Shown here one piece after another: positions 8,766 through 18,505 of a stretch of DNA of 64,000 bases (position 1 is its first letter; each line of letters starts with the position of its first letter). The DNA is from Bacteroidales bacterium UBA6431 (GTDB taxonomy: Bacteria > Bacteroidota > Bacteroidia > Bacteroidales > UBA932). The notes below the pieces were generated by a model. That model was given only the letters and a program-made list of their open reading frames with translations. It did not search any database and was not told the origin of the DNA. Position numbers and translations under genes: made by a program. Location: contig DJOT01000021.1 in NCBI GenBank assembly GCA_002439095.1, positions 1 to 64,000 on the forward strand, in the 5' to 3' direction.

Positions 8766-9356
8766 ATGCCGAAATCTATAATTGAAGAGAAATGCAGCCG
8801 TTGCGGCAAGGTACACAGGATGGAGTTTGAGGGGAGTGTGGATGCCTTGGCAAGTCCGGAAGCGAAAGAGAAGGTCAAAAACGGGGAGTATTTCGTGTGG
8901 CGCTGTCCGGAGTGCGGCTGCGCCAACCTTGTTCACGGACCATTCCTCTATCACGACCCGCAGGAGAGGCTCATGATATTGATGACTGATGCCACGATCA
9001 AGGCTGAAGGGCTTCCTGAAGGCTATACCGGGCGGATTGTCAGCAGTCCAGGTGAACTCATCGAAAAGATAAAGATATTCGACGCCGGACTGGACGATGT
9101 TGCTGTCGAAATGTGCAAATTCGTGACTCTCAAGGAGATGAATAAAGATGTCCGCCTGAAGTTTTTCAAGATGGACGGGGCTGACTCCGAGATGACTTTC
9201 ACATACCCGCAGGATGGACAGATGGAGATGATTTCTGTCGGGTTCAATGTCTACGAAGACTGTGCCGGCATCCTCCAGCGCAACCCGTCCATAAAAGAAG
9301 CAGCCCGGGGACTTGTCAAAGTCGATCCGGACTGGCTCTCAAACTATATAGGATAG
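8766..9356 (+). CDS. CpXC-domain zinc-ribbon protein
   Basis: 196 residues, cytoplasmic. The N terminus holds two Cys pairs, CSRCGK and CPECGC, about 40 residues apart, which is the CpXC zinc-ribbon arrangement, with GPFLYHDP between ribbon and body. The C-terminal part is not recognised. Function of CpXC proteins is unknown. I used the ATG giving MPKSIIEEKC; the longer upstream reading would start inside the region carrying the predicted promoter. Ends 8 bp from the convergent galK end. Confidence 0.72.
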   Translation: MPKSIIEEKCSRCGKVHRMEFEGSVDALASPEAKEKVKNGEYFVWRCPECGCANLVHGPFLYHDPQERLMILMTDATIKAEGLPEGYTGRIVSSPGELIEKIKIFDAGLDDVAVEMCKFVTLKEMNKDVRLKFFKMDGADSEMTFTYPQDGQMEMISVGFNVYEDCAGILQRNPSIKEAARGLVKVDPDWLSNYIG

Positions 9357-9364
9357 GATACTTA

Positions 9365-10516
9365 CTATTCCAGTTTCCTTGCTCCGTCGGAGATGATCAC
9401 GTGGTATACCTTAGGTTCGTGACCGAACTTTTCCGCAAACTTTGTCTTGGCCTCGGAGATGAACTGCTCGTAGAGTTCTTCCTTGACGAGGTTGATGGTG
9501 CAGCCTCCGAATCCGCCGCCCATTACGCGTGATCCGGTGACACCCATCTTGCGGGCGAGATCGTTGAGGTAATCCAATTCCTCACAGCTGACCTCGTACA
9601 GGTGGCTGAGTCCGAAGTGGGTCTGGTACATCATCTCACCTACTGTCACATAATCGCCTCTTTCGAGCGCGTCGCAGACATCAAGGACTCTCTGAACTTC
9701 TCCTATGACGTACTCCGCACGGAGGAAATCCTCTTCCGGAATCTCACCGCGCACCTCATCAAGCCACACTCTCTTGCAGTCGCTGAGGCACTCGATTTCC
9801 GGGTGATTCTTTTTGATTGCGGCAGCCGCGTTCTCGCATGACGCACGGCGTTTGTTGTAGGCCGAAGAGGCGAGCTCGTGCTTTACGCAGGAGTCAAGGA
9901 GAACAAGTTTGTACCCATCGGGTCTGAATGGGAAATACTTGTATTCCAGCGTTTTGCAGTTGAGTCTTATGAGCTGGCCCTTCTTGCCGAAGCAGGATGC
10001 GAACTGATCCATGATGCCGCAGTTGACCCCGCAGTAGTTGTGCTCCGTGGCCTGGCCTATCTTTGCGAGCTCGAATTTGTCGATGCCGTTGTCGAACAGG
10101 TCATTGATAGCGTAGGCGAAGCAGCTTTCCAAAGCTGCGGAAGAAGAGAGTCCGGCTCCGAGAGGCACATCTCCCGCGAATACGGCATCGAATCCTTCGA
10201 CTGTTCCTCCTCTCTTCAGCGTCTCACGGCATACGCCGAAGATATACCTTGCCCAGGTCGTCTGAGGCTTGTCTTCTTCGCTGAGTCCGAATGAGCATGG
10301 CTCATTGTAGTCGATAGAGAAAAGATTGACAGTGGCGGTGCCGTTTTTCTTGATTTCGGCCACGATTCCCTTGTCGATGGCTCCAGGGAACACGTATCCC
10401 CCGTTGTAGTCAGTATGTTCTCCGATGAGGTTGACCCTGCCTGCGGCAGCATAGAAAGTTCCACTCTCTCCGAACTGTTCGGAGAACTTGGCGTGGATTT
10501 TATTCTTCATTTCCAT
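9365..10516 (-). CDS. galK: Galactokinase
   Basis: 383 residues, GHMP kinase family; phosphorylates galactose to galactose-1-phosphate in the Leloir pathway. The galactokinase signature GRVNLIGEHTDYNGGYVFP is near residue 27, the ATP-binding GAGLSSSAALE near residue 125, and the third motif GGGFGGCTINLV near residue 340. I prefer the ATG at 10516 or the one two codons on (MKNKIHAKF); an ATG at 10528 is possible. galM, the mutarotase of the same pathway, is at 18506. Confidence 0.95.
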   Translation of the reverse strand: MEMKNKIHAKFSEQFGESGTFYAAAGRVNLIGEHTDYNGGYVFPGAIDKGIVAEIKKNGTATVNLFSIDYNEPCSFGLSEEDKPQTTWARYIFGVCRETLKRGGTVEGFDAVFAGDVPLGAGLSSSAALESCFAYAINDLFDNGIDKFELAKIGQATEHNYCGVNCGIMDQFASCFGKKGQLIRLNCKTLEYKYFPFRPDGYKLVLLDSCVKHELASSAYNKRRASCENAAAAIKKNHPEIECLSDCKRVWLDEVRGEIPEEDFLRAEYVIGEVQRVLDVCDALERGDYVTVGEMMYQTHFGLSHLYEVSCEELDYLNDLARKMGVTGSRVMGGGFGGCTINLVKEELYEQFISEAKTKFAEKFGHEPKVYHVIISDGARKLE

Positions 10517-10552
10517 TTTATGTGGCATTAATTGTTGCGTTGCACAAAATTA

Positions 10553-11401
10553 TTAAAAAGTAATCATTAGAGCAATAGGAAGATGGTCGCTGAGACCGCC
10601 CTCGTATCGTGGCCCGACAAATGTTCTGCGCGGTTTCAGACCGCCGAAAGCCTTGTCGGCAGTCATCAGTGGGGGATAATCGAATACGTCCTCCGTGACG
10701 GTGACGTTTCCGTATATGAAATGACCGTCGATTTTTTCCCATTCTCCGTTGTATTTGATTGTCCCGAGACCGTCCACGTGCCACAGGTCATCGTTGAAAT
10801 CACCTATTGACAGGATTCTTGCTGCACCGGCAGCCATCAGCGAATCGGCTGTCGCCTCCATTGTCGAGAAGGCGGCCCTGCGCCTGTCGGATTTGCCTCC
10901 GATTTTGGAAGGGTGGTGGTTTACCATCACAGTGAGGCTGTCGAAGCGTGCGACCAGTATGTCCCTGGTGGCCATGGGACTGCCGGCGCTGTCGAGGATA
11001 TGTACCGGGAAACTTTCGGCAAGATGCAGTCTGGAGCGGCGATAAAGCATAGCACAGTCTATGCCGCGGTGATCCGGGGATTCGTAGTGCACAATGGTGT
11101 AGCCCAGTTTTCGGAGCAGCGTGGATGAGACGAGGGTTTTCAACACGAAAGAGTTTTCGATTTCAGCAAGACCGACAATATCCGGCGCGCCCCCGTATCT
11201 GTCTGCGAAACTCATGATGGTCTTGGCGATACCGTTGCATTTGGCATGGAATCTTCCGCTTGTCCAGTACTTTGGTGCAGACTCGGAGCGGTAGTCGAAA
11301 AAGTTTTCCACATTCCAGAACATAATCCTGAGGGTGTCGCCTTGAGCATAGGATAACATGGGCATCAAGATGGCGAGAAGTGCAATCATAGTCCGTTTCA
11401 T
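10553..11401 (-). CDS. Secreted endonuclease/exonuclease/phosphatase-family protein
   Basis: 282 residues with a signal peptide (MKRTMIALLAILMPMLSYAQ). DNase I-like fold: MFWNVENFF at the start of the domain, VGLAEIENS with the metal-binding Glu, MVNHHPSK, IGDFNDD near residue 195 and SDHLPIAL at the end carrying the catalytic His. Substrate (DNA or a phosphoester) cannot be told. Exported, so nucleic acid scavenging is possible. It lies upstream of galK in the same direction with a 36-bp gap. Confidence 0.85.
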   Translation of the reverse strand: MKRTMIALLAILMPMLSYAQGDTLRIMFWNVENFFDYRSESAPKYWTSGRFHAKCNGIAKTIMSFADRYGGAPDIVGLAEIENSFVLKTLVSSTLLRKLGYTIVHYESPDHRGIDCAMLYRRSRLHLAESFPVHILDSAGSPMATRDILVARFDSLTVMVNHHPSKIGGKSDRRRAAFSTMEATADSLMAAGAARILSIGDFNDDLWHVDGLGTIKYNGEWEKIDGHFIYGNVTVTEDVFDYPPLMTADKAFGGLKPRRTFVGPRYEGGLSDHLPIALMITF

Positions 11402-11425
11402 TCTGCTAATATGGTGTTTTTTGAG

Positions 11426-11433
11426 TAAATTTG
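11426..11433 (+). promoter_or_regulatory. Predicted -7 box for ychF
   Basis: TAAATTTG fits TAnnTTTG and lies 19 nt before the ychF ATG in the 51-bp divergent gap. Confidence 0.4.
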
Positions 11434-11452
11434 CAGACTAAATTTTAGATTT

Positions 11453-12553
11453 ATGTCACTGAAGTGCGGCATTGTAGGACTTCCGAACGTGGGAAAGTCC
11501 ACTCTTTTCAACTGTGTGAGCTCAGGCAAGGCCCAGAGCGCCAATTTTCCTTTCTGTACCATCGAGCCGAATCTCGGCTCCACCAATGTTCCCGACAGGA
11601 GGCTTGATGTCCTCTCGGAGATATGCAAACCTCAGCGCACCATCCCTGCCACTGTGGATATTGTGGACATTGCGGGCCTTGTCAAGGGTGCCAGCAGGGG
11701 AGAGGGGTTGGGTAACCAGTTCCTTGCCAACATCCGCGAGTGCGATGCCATCCTGCATGTGCTGCGCTGTTTTGATGACGGCAATGTGGTGCATGTGGAC
11801 GGGAGCGTGGATCCCGTCAGGGACAAGGATGTGGTGGATCTGGAACTCCAGATAAAGGATCTCGAGACGGTTAATGCCAGACTTGCCAAGGCCGAAAAGG
11901 CAGGCAAGGCCGGAGACAAGGAGGCAAAGAAACTCGCCGACCTTCTCACCCGTTATAAGGCGGCCCTTGAGCAGGGCAAGTCCTGCCGCAGCGTGCAGCT
12001 CGTCAACGAGGAGGAGGCTGTAATCGCGCATGACCTTTTCCTTCTAACCAACAAGCCGGTGATGTACGTCTGCAATGTGGATGACGCTTCGGCAGTGGGC
12101 GGCAACGCCTATGTGGATGCTGTCCGCGAGGCAGTCAAGGACGAGAATGCCCAGATACTTGTGATTTCAGCCAAGACGGAGTCCGAGATAGCCGAGATGG
12201 AAGACTATGAGGACAGGAAGATGTTCCTCGAGGAGATGGGACTTGAGGAGTCAGGGGTGGTACGTCTGATACAGAGCGCCTACAAGCTGCTCGGTCTCCA
12301 GACATTCTTCACGGCCGGCGCGGACGAGTGCCGGGCGTGGACGGTGAAAGTCGGAGACAAGGCCCCGAAGGCCGCGGGGGTGATACATTCCGATTTCGAG
12401 AAGGGGTTCATCCGTGCCGAGGTCATTAAATATGATGATTTTGTCAAATACAAGACGGAATCAGCCGTGCGTGCAGCCGGCAAGATGGGTATAGAAGGCA
12501 AGGATTATGTGGTGCAGGACGGGGACATAATGCACTTCTTGTTCAATGTATAA
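11453..12553 (+). CDS. ychF: Ribosome-associated ATPase YchF
   Basis: 366 residues, the normal YchF length. Obg-family P-loop NTPase that prefers ATP. G1 motif GLPNVGKSTLFN at residues 8-19, DIAGLVKGASRGEGLGNQFL for G3, then a helical A-domain and a C-terminal TGS domain (FTAGADECRAWTVKVGDKAP onward). The NKxD base-specificity motif is replaced, as in the family, near YVCNVDD. The next gene starts at its end. Confidence 0.96.
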   Translation: MSLKCGIVGLPNVGKSTLFNCVSSGKAQSANFPFCTIEPNLGSTNVPDRRLDVLSEICKPQRTIPATVDIVDIAGLVKGASRGEGLGNQFLANIRECDAILHVLRCFDDGNVVHVDGSVDPVRDKDVVDLELQIKDLETVNARLAKAEKAGKAGDKEAKKLADLLTRYKAALEQGKSCRSVQLVNEEEAVIAHDLFLLTNKPVMYVCNVDDASAVGGNAYVDAVREAVKDENAQILVISAKTESEIAEMEDYEDRKMFLEEMGLEESGVVRLIQSAYKLLGLQTFFTAGADECRAWTVKVGDKAPKAAGVIHSDFEKGFIRAEVIKYDDFVKYKTESAVRAAGKMGIEGKDYVVQDGDIMHFLFNV

Positions 12554-12557
12554 AACT

Positions 12558-13739
12558 ATGGAGAAAACCTGGAGATGGTTCGGGCGCAAGGACAGCATCA
12601 CATTGGACATGCTGCGCCAGATAGGGGTCGAGGGCATAGTGACAGCTCTTCACGAGGTTCCGAACGGGGAGATCTGGACAGAAGAGGCCATATCGTCTCT
12701 CAAGAAATATGTTGAAGACGCCGGACTTCGCTGGTCGGTGGTCGAGAGCCTCCCAGTCTGCGAGGCCATAAAATATGCCGGACCTGAGCGCGACAGGCTC
12801 ATAGACAATTATATAGTGAGTCTTCGCAACTTGGGCCGCTGTGGCATCAAGACGGTGTGTTATAACTTCATGCCGGTGATCGACTGGGTCCGTACCGACC
12901 TTGAACATCCTTTGCCTGACGGGACTACAGCCTTGTATTTCGACTATTCTCGCTTTGCATATTTCGACATCAAGATTCTGTGCAGGAAAGGTGCAGAGAA
13001 AGATTATCCGGAGCATATACTCGCCAAGGTGGAAGATCTGGACAAGATATTGACGGAAGAAGATAAACACCAACTCGTCGATACCATCATCGTAAAGACG
13101 CAGGGCTTTGTCAACGGCAACATCTCAGAGGGAGACCATGCACCTGTGCAACATTTCAGGGCATTGATGAGCCGTTATGAGGGAGTAAGCAAGCAGGATC
13201 TTCTGGACAACCTGATATATTTCCTGAAAGCCGTCATGCCTGTGTGCCATGAGGTCGGAGTGAACATGTGCATACACCCGGATGATCCGCCTATGCCTGT
13301 GTTCGGCATGCCGAGGATAGCCGGCTGTGCTGAGGATATACGCAAAATACTCTCTTCGGTGGATGATTTCCATAACGGGCTTACTTTCTGTGCCGGCTCG
13401 CTCTCCGCAGGGGCCCACAACGATGTCGTCACAATGGCCAGGGAGTTTGCTCCGCGTACGCACTTCGTGCATCTGCGGACATGTAAATTGCTCGATGACG
13501 GCAACTTCATCGAGGCCCCTCACACCGCGGGGAGGGTCAATCTTGTCGAACTGATCCGAATATTCGACAGGCAGGAACGGTGCATACCTATGCGTGTGGA
13601 TCACGGCAAGGACATGCTCGGAGACATCATCAAGGGCTACAATCCCGGCTACAGTTTCCATGGGCGCATGCTCGCGCTCGGGCAGGTAGAGGGGATGATG
13701 GCCGCCGTCAAGGACGAATTTGACAAAAAATTGATATGA
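12558..13739 (+). CDS. uxuA: Mannonate dehydratase
   Basis: 393 residues. UxuA dehydrates D-mannonate to 2-keto-3-deoxygluconate in glucuronate catabolism. Family features: MEKTWRWFGRKDSITL at the N terminus, CYNFMPVIDW near residue 100, the metal-site segment MCIHPDDPP near residue 235, and MRVDHGKDM near the C terminus. I use the ATG at 12558, which gives the conserved TWRWFG start; an ATG 12 nt upstream overlaps the ychF stop. The following gene overlaps by 4 nt and is the companion oxidoreductase. GH115 at the window end could supply glucuronate, but is 48 kb away. Confidence 0.94.
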   Translation: MEKTWRWFGRKDSITLDMLRQIGVEGIVTALHEVPNGEIWTEEAISSLKKYVEDAGLRWSVVESLPVCEAIKYAGPERDRLIDNYIVSLRNLGRCGIKTVCYNFMPVIDWVRTDLEHPLPDGTTALYFDYSRFAYFDIKILCRKGAEKDYPEHILAKVEDLDKILTEEDKHQLVDTIIVKTQGFVNGNISEGDHAPVQHFRALMSRYEGVSKQDLLDNLIYFLKAVMPVCHEVGVNMCIHPDDPPMPVFGMPRIAGCAEDIRKILSSVDDFHNGLTFCAGSLSAGAHNDVVTMAREFAPRTHFVHLRTCKLLDDGNFIEAPHTAGRVNLVELIRIFDRQERCIPMRVDHGKDMLGDIIKGYNPGYSFHGRMLALGQVEGMMAAVKDEFDKKLI

Positions 13740-14551
13740 ACGAACTCTATTCAGTTAAGGGCAAGGTGGCCGTAATAAGTGGTGCCGCCGGTGCTTTGGG
13801 CGGGTCTCTCGCCCGTCATTTTGCTTCTCAGGGTGCGGATGTGGTGGCTCTTGTCCATAGGGAAGAGCAGGTCGCACCGGTTGTGGAACAGCTTCGCTCT
13901 CTTGGCGGAAACCCTTGCGGCTATGCCTGCAATGTCATGGATACGGCGGCGGTCAAGGCCATAGCAGACGAGGTGGTAAAGAAGTATTCACGGGTTGACA
14001 TCCTCATCAATGTGGCCGGTGGCAATGTGGCCGGGGCCAATGTGATGCCTGACCAGAACTTCTGGGACATGAAGCTTGAAGACTGGACAAAGGTGCTTGA
14101 CCTCAATCTCAACGGTACCGTGTATCCTTGCCATGTGTTCACGCAAGTGTTTGCATCACAGGGTTATGGCTGTATACTGAATATATCCTCGATGGCGGCC
14201 TACGATGCGCTTACCCGCGTGGCCGGATACGGTGCAGCCAAAGAGGGGGTCTCCAACTTCACGCGCTGGCTTGCTGCTGAGATGGCCATTAAATATGGGG
14301 AGAAGATACGTGTCAACGCCCTCGCTCCCGGTTTTTTCATAGGCAAGCAGAACCGTGCCGCTCTTCTCAACGAGGACGGGTCTCTTACCGAGCGTTCCGT
14401 CAAGGTGATAGCCAAGACTCCGATGCGCCGTTTCGGTGATCTGACAGAACTAAACGGGGCTGCGCAGTTCCTGTGCAGCGATGCTGCCAGTTTCGTTACG
14501 GGAGTCGTGCTTCCTGTAGACGGCGGGTTCAGCTCTTTCAGCGGAGTTTAG
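13736..14551 (+). CDS. SDR-family oxidoreductase, probable D-mannonate (fructuronate) oxidoreductase
   Basis: 271 residues, classical short-chain dehydrogenase. Rossmann loop GAAGALGGSLA at about residue 16, NVAGG near 90, catalytic Ser in NISSMAAYD and the YxxxK site in YGAAKEG, and PVDGGF at the end. Overlap with uxuA (ATGA) and the known habit of Bacteroidetes to use an SDR in place of UxuB indicate interconversion of fructuronate and mannonate. This substrate is inferred from context. Confidence 0.82.
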   Translation: MNELYSVKGKVAVISGAAGALGGSLARHFASQGADVVALVHREEQVAPVVEQLRSLGGNPCGYACNVMDTAAVKAIADEVVKKYSRVDILINVAGGNVAGANVMPDQNFWDMKLEDWTKVLDLNLNGTVYPCHVFTQVFASQGYGCILNISSMAAYDALTRVAGYGAAKEGVSNFTRWLAAEMAIKYGEKIRVNALAPGFFIGKQNRAALLNEDGSLTERSVKVIAKTPMRRFGDLTELNGAAQFLCSDAASFVTGVVLPVDGGFSSFSGV

Positions 14552-14553
14552 TA

Positions 14554-17478
14554 TTACATATCCACGCTCATTATGAGCTGCAGGCTGTGGCGTTCCACAT
14601 GGATTCCCGCTGCTTTGATGCTCTCCAGACAGTTGCCTCCGTTGTAGTCATAGCGGAGGCCTATTCTTGTCGTGTAAGGAATCCATATCAGATTGCCGAG
14701 CCTGACTTTCAGATCGGCTCCGATGCTATAGAGGTTGTAGAGATGTCTGTCGGAAGGCATAAGTGTCAAGTCGGCGTGCGGGATCAGTTCGAAGTTGCGG
14801 ATGTACGTCAGCGGGGACAGGAAAGACCAGTCCACCGCAGCGAAAGGGATTGCGTAGTCTGCACTTACTTTGGTTCTCCACGAGAGGCCGCATATATAGG
14901 AATTGACAGCTGAAAGGAAACCGCGCGGAACCATGTTGGCGAAACTGTCTGCGAACTGTCCGCCCTTGCGTCTGATCTCATATATGCCGCTGAGTTTCAG
15001 ACCGTGGGTAGGGAATAAGCCGGGGGCGTAGCCGTACAGGTGGAAATAATAGCTTGGACTGAAGAGGTACAGGAGTCTTGTGCGCTCGCTATAGCCGAAT
15101 TCGGCTCCGAGGCCTATCCTTGGCCAGATTCTGGAAGAAGTTGTACGTTCCATCATATAGGCCCGGACACTCACAGTGTTTCTCCTTATGTATCTCGGGT
15201 TATCGTAGGCGTCTGTCCAGTCGTTGGTGGAGCCGAGGCTTATCTTCGGGACTATGCCGCTGTTCCAGCCACCGGACGAGAGATTAATGGGCAGATACAT
15301 GTCCAACCTTGTATAGAGCATCGGTTTGCCGGTGTTGCGGCCGGAGAAGCGGCCAAGATCGTCTAAACTGTATTTGATGGAGTTCCTGTCGTTGAGGTCC
15401 ACTTTCAGCTCGAATACCGGTGCGAGTCCCCTATAAGTCAGGTTGAGGTGTCCGGAATGTCTCCAGCCGCTGTTGTAGTCCCATGCTTTATATCCAGCTG
15501 AACCATAGAAACTTCCGAGGTCATCCTGAAAGAAGACGGTGGCGCCCGGAGCTGCAGCGGAGCCGATCTCGGACATGCTCAGGCTGCTTACGGCATCGTA
15601 GTCTATGTATAGAGGCGCCCATGAGTGCAGGCGCAGGAGATTCTTGAGTTTTGAATAACTTTCGGGTTCGCTCACTTCCACAGCGGACTTGTAATCGGGC
15701 TGTTTCGCTTCTGTGGAGCTGAGCCTGTCAGCAAAAGGATACTTGGGCAATTGAGTGAAGTCAGCCTCCCGATATATGAGTTCCGATGCCGGAGTGGCCG
15801 CCACAAGCCTTCCGTCTTTGGACAGAGGGGTGTAATAAAGAGTCTTTCCGTCCTGGCTGAACTGGAAGTTGTCGGCACCGAAGCGTGTTGAAGTAAGCTG
15901 TGCAAGGCTGCCGTCCGATGGATTGAGGGCATACAGCTCGTTTACTCCCGTCCTGTCGCAGGTGAACATTATCTTCCCGTCATGGCTCCAGAGTCTCTTG
16001 ATTTTTACGGGCTGCGGCTCAAGGATGCAGGAGTAGTCACTGACTTTCCAGATGCCGAAACCCTCATCTGTGATGGCGCTGGCATAGAGATCTTTTTCGA
16101 CCCATACAGTTTCCACGACCTGCATCCCGTCCGGTGCGGGGTAGTGGAAGAATTCAATGCCGGTCACGATATCCATAACGGTGACGCTGCTTCCGCCTTT
16201 CAGGGGATATTCTGTGACGGAGAGAAGAAGGTCATGGCCGGCGGGGGCGGGGTGGTAGAATCTCTTGCCCCTGCTGATGCGCCCGGTCTTCCCGGCCCTG
16301 GTCAAGTACATGATGTCAGAAGAGGATTTCTGCTCCCAGCGGATGTCCGGCTTGTATTCGCTCCAGTAGAGCCTGTCGGTGAGGCGGCTGTATTTCAGCC
16401 CTGTGGTGCTTGAACTGAACAGGGTGATGACCTTTTCTTTCCCGTCTTTGTCGAGTCTGACCAGTTCTTCCGGGGCGGTAAGGCTCTTGCGTATTGCGTA
16501 GAGTGTGTCGCCGGCCACGGCAAGACTTCCATATTCGGTGAAATGCTTCGGCGAGCTGACCAGCGCCGTGGAAGGGATGAACGGGGCCCTTGACTTCTCG
16601 TCCCTTGCCCAGAAGGCTGCAAGGCTGTCGCTTATCTCGCTGAACGCCTTGTTGAAACTTTTACCGGACACATCTTTGACCGTGCCGTTGAGGTTGAAGG
16701 GGGCGAAGCCATGCTTGTCCGCGATGCGCTGGAAGTACCTTGCTGTGAAGTCCGGCGCATTGTACAGTGTCCTGATTCCGGCCATGGCCACATATCCGGC
16801 GCGGTAGTAGTCCGGGGTGTATGATTTCTGCGAGCCGTATCTCCATTTCCAGAAGTCCCTTTGGTCGCCGTCGGCGAACGCTGCTCTGTAGTATTCGAGA
16901 AAGTCTGCGGTACGGCCTCTTCCCGCCTTGCTCAGTGCTGTCTCTGTGACGACAGCGTCCCCTTCGAGAAATGCCGGTCCCGGATAGATGGCGGAAAGCG
17001 CCCCGGGGGCTAGCTGGCCCGTAAGGATGTTCCAGAACCTGAAAGGTCTCCCGGCTCCGAACTGCATCTGCGAGGAGTGCCTGGATTCGTGCACGATGAG
17101 CTGCTTTTCCCACGGGGTAGGCTCCGGGTCATAAGGGTCGGGCTGTGTCTGGAGTTCCATCCTGCGCGGAGTCCAGGTCACCTGTCCGTTGGAATAGGCT
17201 GAATAGGGCCTGAGCACCACCGGCATCTTGCGTGTATAATTCTGGTTCGGCGAGAATCCGGAACTGTTCCCCTCCACCTGTGCGGCCTGCTCAAGAGTGC
17301 GGGCATATACCATTGCGAGAGAGTCAAGCCCTTGCGGGTAGATCACTTTATAGTTGGCCGTATGTATTTGGCTCCATTTCACAGAGTAAGGCTCTGTTCC
17401 GTTGGTGTAGAACTGTCCTTTGGCACTGAACGCGGCGAAGCACAGGGAGGAGGCGATTAAAATCTCTTTGATTCTCAT
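14554..17478 (-). CDS. Secreted HExxH peptidase-like / beta-propeller / outer-membrane barrel protein
   Basis: 974 residues. A signal peptide (first 21 residues) is followed by a gluzincin-like region: HESRH at residues 130-134 fits HExxH, and a later Glu in PAFLEGDAVVTE near 172 could be the third zinc ligand, as in peptidase-MA-like folds. Residues of about 300-600 contain TolB/WD40-like propeller blades (for example FSQDGKTLYYTPLSKDGRLV). The last 350 residues are rich in alternating aromatic strands and end in QLIMSVDM, suggesting an outer-membrane barrel. So the protein may anchor a zinc protease and a propeller at the outer membrane. Function is unassigned; protease activity is inferred from motif only. 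Confidence 0.72.
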   Translation of the reverse strand: MRIKEILIASSLCFAAFSAKGQFYTNGTEPYSVKWSQIHTANYKVIYPQGLDSLAMVYARTLEQAAQVEGNSSGFSPNQNYTRKMPVVLRPYSAYSNGQVTWTPRRMELQTQPDPYDPEPTPWEKQLIVHESRHSSQMQFGAGRPFRFWNILTGQLAPGALSAIYPGPAFLEGDAVVTETALSKAGRGRTADFLEYYRAAFADGDQRDFWKWRYGSQKSYTPDYYRAGYVAMAGIRTLYNAPDFTARYFQRIADKHGFAPFNLNGTVKDVSGKSFNKAFSEISDSLAAFWARDEKSRAPFIPSTALVSSPKHFTEYGSLAVAGDTLYAIRKSLTAPEELVRLDKDGKEKVITLFSSSTTGLKYSRLTDRLYWSEYKPDIRWEQKSSSDIMYLTRAGKTGRISRGKRFYHPAPAGHDLLLSVTEYPLKGGSSVTVMDIVTGIEFFHYPAPDGMQVVETVWVEKDLYASAITDEGFGIWKVSDYSCILEPQPVKIKRLWSHDGKIMFTCDRTGVNELYALNPSDGSLAQLTSTRFGADNFQFSQDGKTLYYTPLSKDGRLVAATPASELIYREADFTQLPKYPFADRLSSTEAKQPDYKSAVEVSEPESYSKLKNLLRLHSWAPLYIDYDAVSSLSMSEIGSAAAPGATVFFQDDLGSFYGSAGYKAWDYNSGWRHSGHLNLTYRGLAPVFELKVDLNDRNSIKYSLDDLGRFSGRNTGKPMLYTRLDMYLPINLSSGGWNSGIVPKISLGSTNDWTDAYDNPRYIRRNTVSVRAYMMERTTSSRIWPRIGLGAEFGYSERTRLLYLFSPSYYFHLYGYAPGLFPTHGLKLSGIYEIRRKGGQFADSFANMVPRGFLSAVNSYICGLSWRTKVSADYAIPFAAVDWSFLSPLTYIRNFELIPHADLTLMPSDRHLYNLYSIGADLKVRLGNLIWIPYTTRIGLRYDYNGGNCLESIKAAGIHVERHSLQLIMSVDM

Positions 17479-17483
17479 GTGGG

Positions 17484-17491
17484 CAAATCTA
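17484..17491 (-). promoter_or_regulatory. Predicted -7 box for the 974-residue protein, leaderless spacing
   Basis: TAGATTTG on the minus strand, 5 nt before the ATG at 17478. No clear -33 box. Confidence 0.4.
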
Positions 17492-17533
17492 ATATTTTTT
17501 GTATAACTTTAGAACTTGTTTCATTGGAGTTTG

Positions 17534-18493
17534 ATGAAAAAGATACTGGTATTCGCACCGTTGCTGATTATGGCTCTGTCCTGCGGCCCTCAAGGGGGTT
17601 CCGGGCAGACCGCCCGTACCCGACATTTTCCGCGAGTGGAAGTTCCGGCTATGATTACCGACCAGAGCGAGCAGCTCGACTATATACTTGACCATTATTG
17701 GGATGCGTTCTTTTCGGGAGAGTGGCCAACAGACTCGGCCGAGGTCCTCGGAGTACCTGACAAGGAGGTCGAGCAGAACATTTCTTTATACATGGCTCTT
17801 CTCGACAAGCTGCCTGTCCCGGAGGCGCAGCAGAGCCTGAGGGGCACGTTCTCCAAAATAGAATCCAGGCAGCAGCGGGACACGGCATCCCTGTTTTACA
17901 TGCGGTTTACGGAAATGCTGTCCTCCTGCCTTTACGACCCCAATTCACCCCTACGCAGCGAGGACCTGTATCTTCCGATAGTGGAAGGACTTGTGAATTC
18001 CCGTTTCACACGTCCCGACAGGCTTGCCGGCTACCGCTTCGAACTTGAGAAGTGCCGGCTCAACCCTTACGGCAGCGCTGTTCCGGATTTCAAGTTCAAG
18101 GATGCTTCCGGGCGCATGCACCATCTCTACGGCGAAAAGGCCGGATACACTATGCTGTTTTTCAGCAATCCCGGCTGTACCGCCTGCAAGGAGATCATAG
18201 ACCAGATAGGCAGCCGGAGCTATGTGCCGGGGATGATAAGCCGGGGCGAGCTTGCCATAGTCAACATATACATCGACGATGAACTGGACAAATGGCGCGA
18301 ATACGAGCCATCATACCCGCGCGACTGGGTCAACGGATACGATTTTTCCCAGGTCATCAACAGCGACTCCCTATACTACGTCAGGGCCATACCGTCCCTT
18401 TATCTTCTTGACTCGCAGAAACGTGTCATATATAAGGACGCGCCGGTGGAGAGAGTCCTGCTGTTCTTGGACAATATTCAGACAAATCAATAA
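17534..18493 (+). CDS. DUF5106 / thioredoxin-like lipoprotein
   Basis: 319 residues. Signal peptide with a lipobox (LLIMALSCG), so a lipoprotein. The first half (about 45-190) is a helical DUF5106-like region; the second half is a thioredoxin fold of the TlpA/AhpC-TSA type with the redox pair CTAC in FFSNPGCTACKEI near residue 210 and a cis-Pro segment RAIPSLYLL. Likely periplasmic thiol-disulfide exchange. I chose the ATG at 17534 because it starts a standard lipoprotein signal. Confidence 0.8.
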   Translation: MKKILVFAPLLIMALSCGPQGGSGQTARTRHFPRVEVPAMITDQSEQLDYILDHYWDAFFSGEWPTDSAEVLGVPDKEVEQNISLYMALLDKLPVPEAQQSLRGTFSKIESRQQRDTASLFYMRFTEMLSSCLYDPNSPLRSEDLYLPIVEGLVNSRFTRPDRLAGYRFELEKCRLNPYGSAVPDFKFKDASGRMHHLYGEKAGYTMLFFSNPGCTACKEIIDQIGSRSYVPGMISRGELAIVNIYIDDELDKWREYEPSYPRDWVNGYDFSQVINSDSLYYVRAIPSLYLLDSQKRVIYKDAPVERVLLFLDNIQTNQ

Positions 18494-18505
18494 ACTATCA
18501 CTAAT

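Noticed and set aside
12546..12557. Upstream ATG for uxuA overlapping ychF
   Set aside because: The ATG at 12558 gives the conserved TWRWFG start; the longer form adds four unsupported residues.
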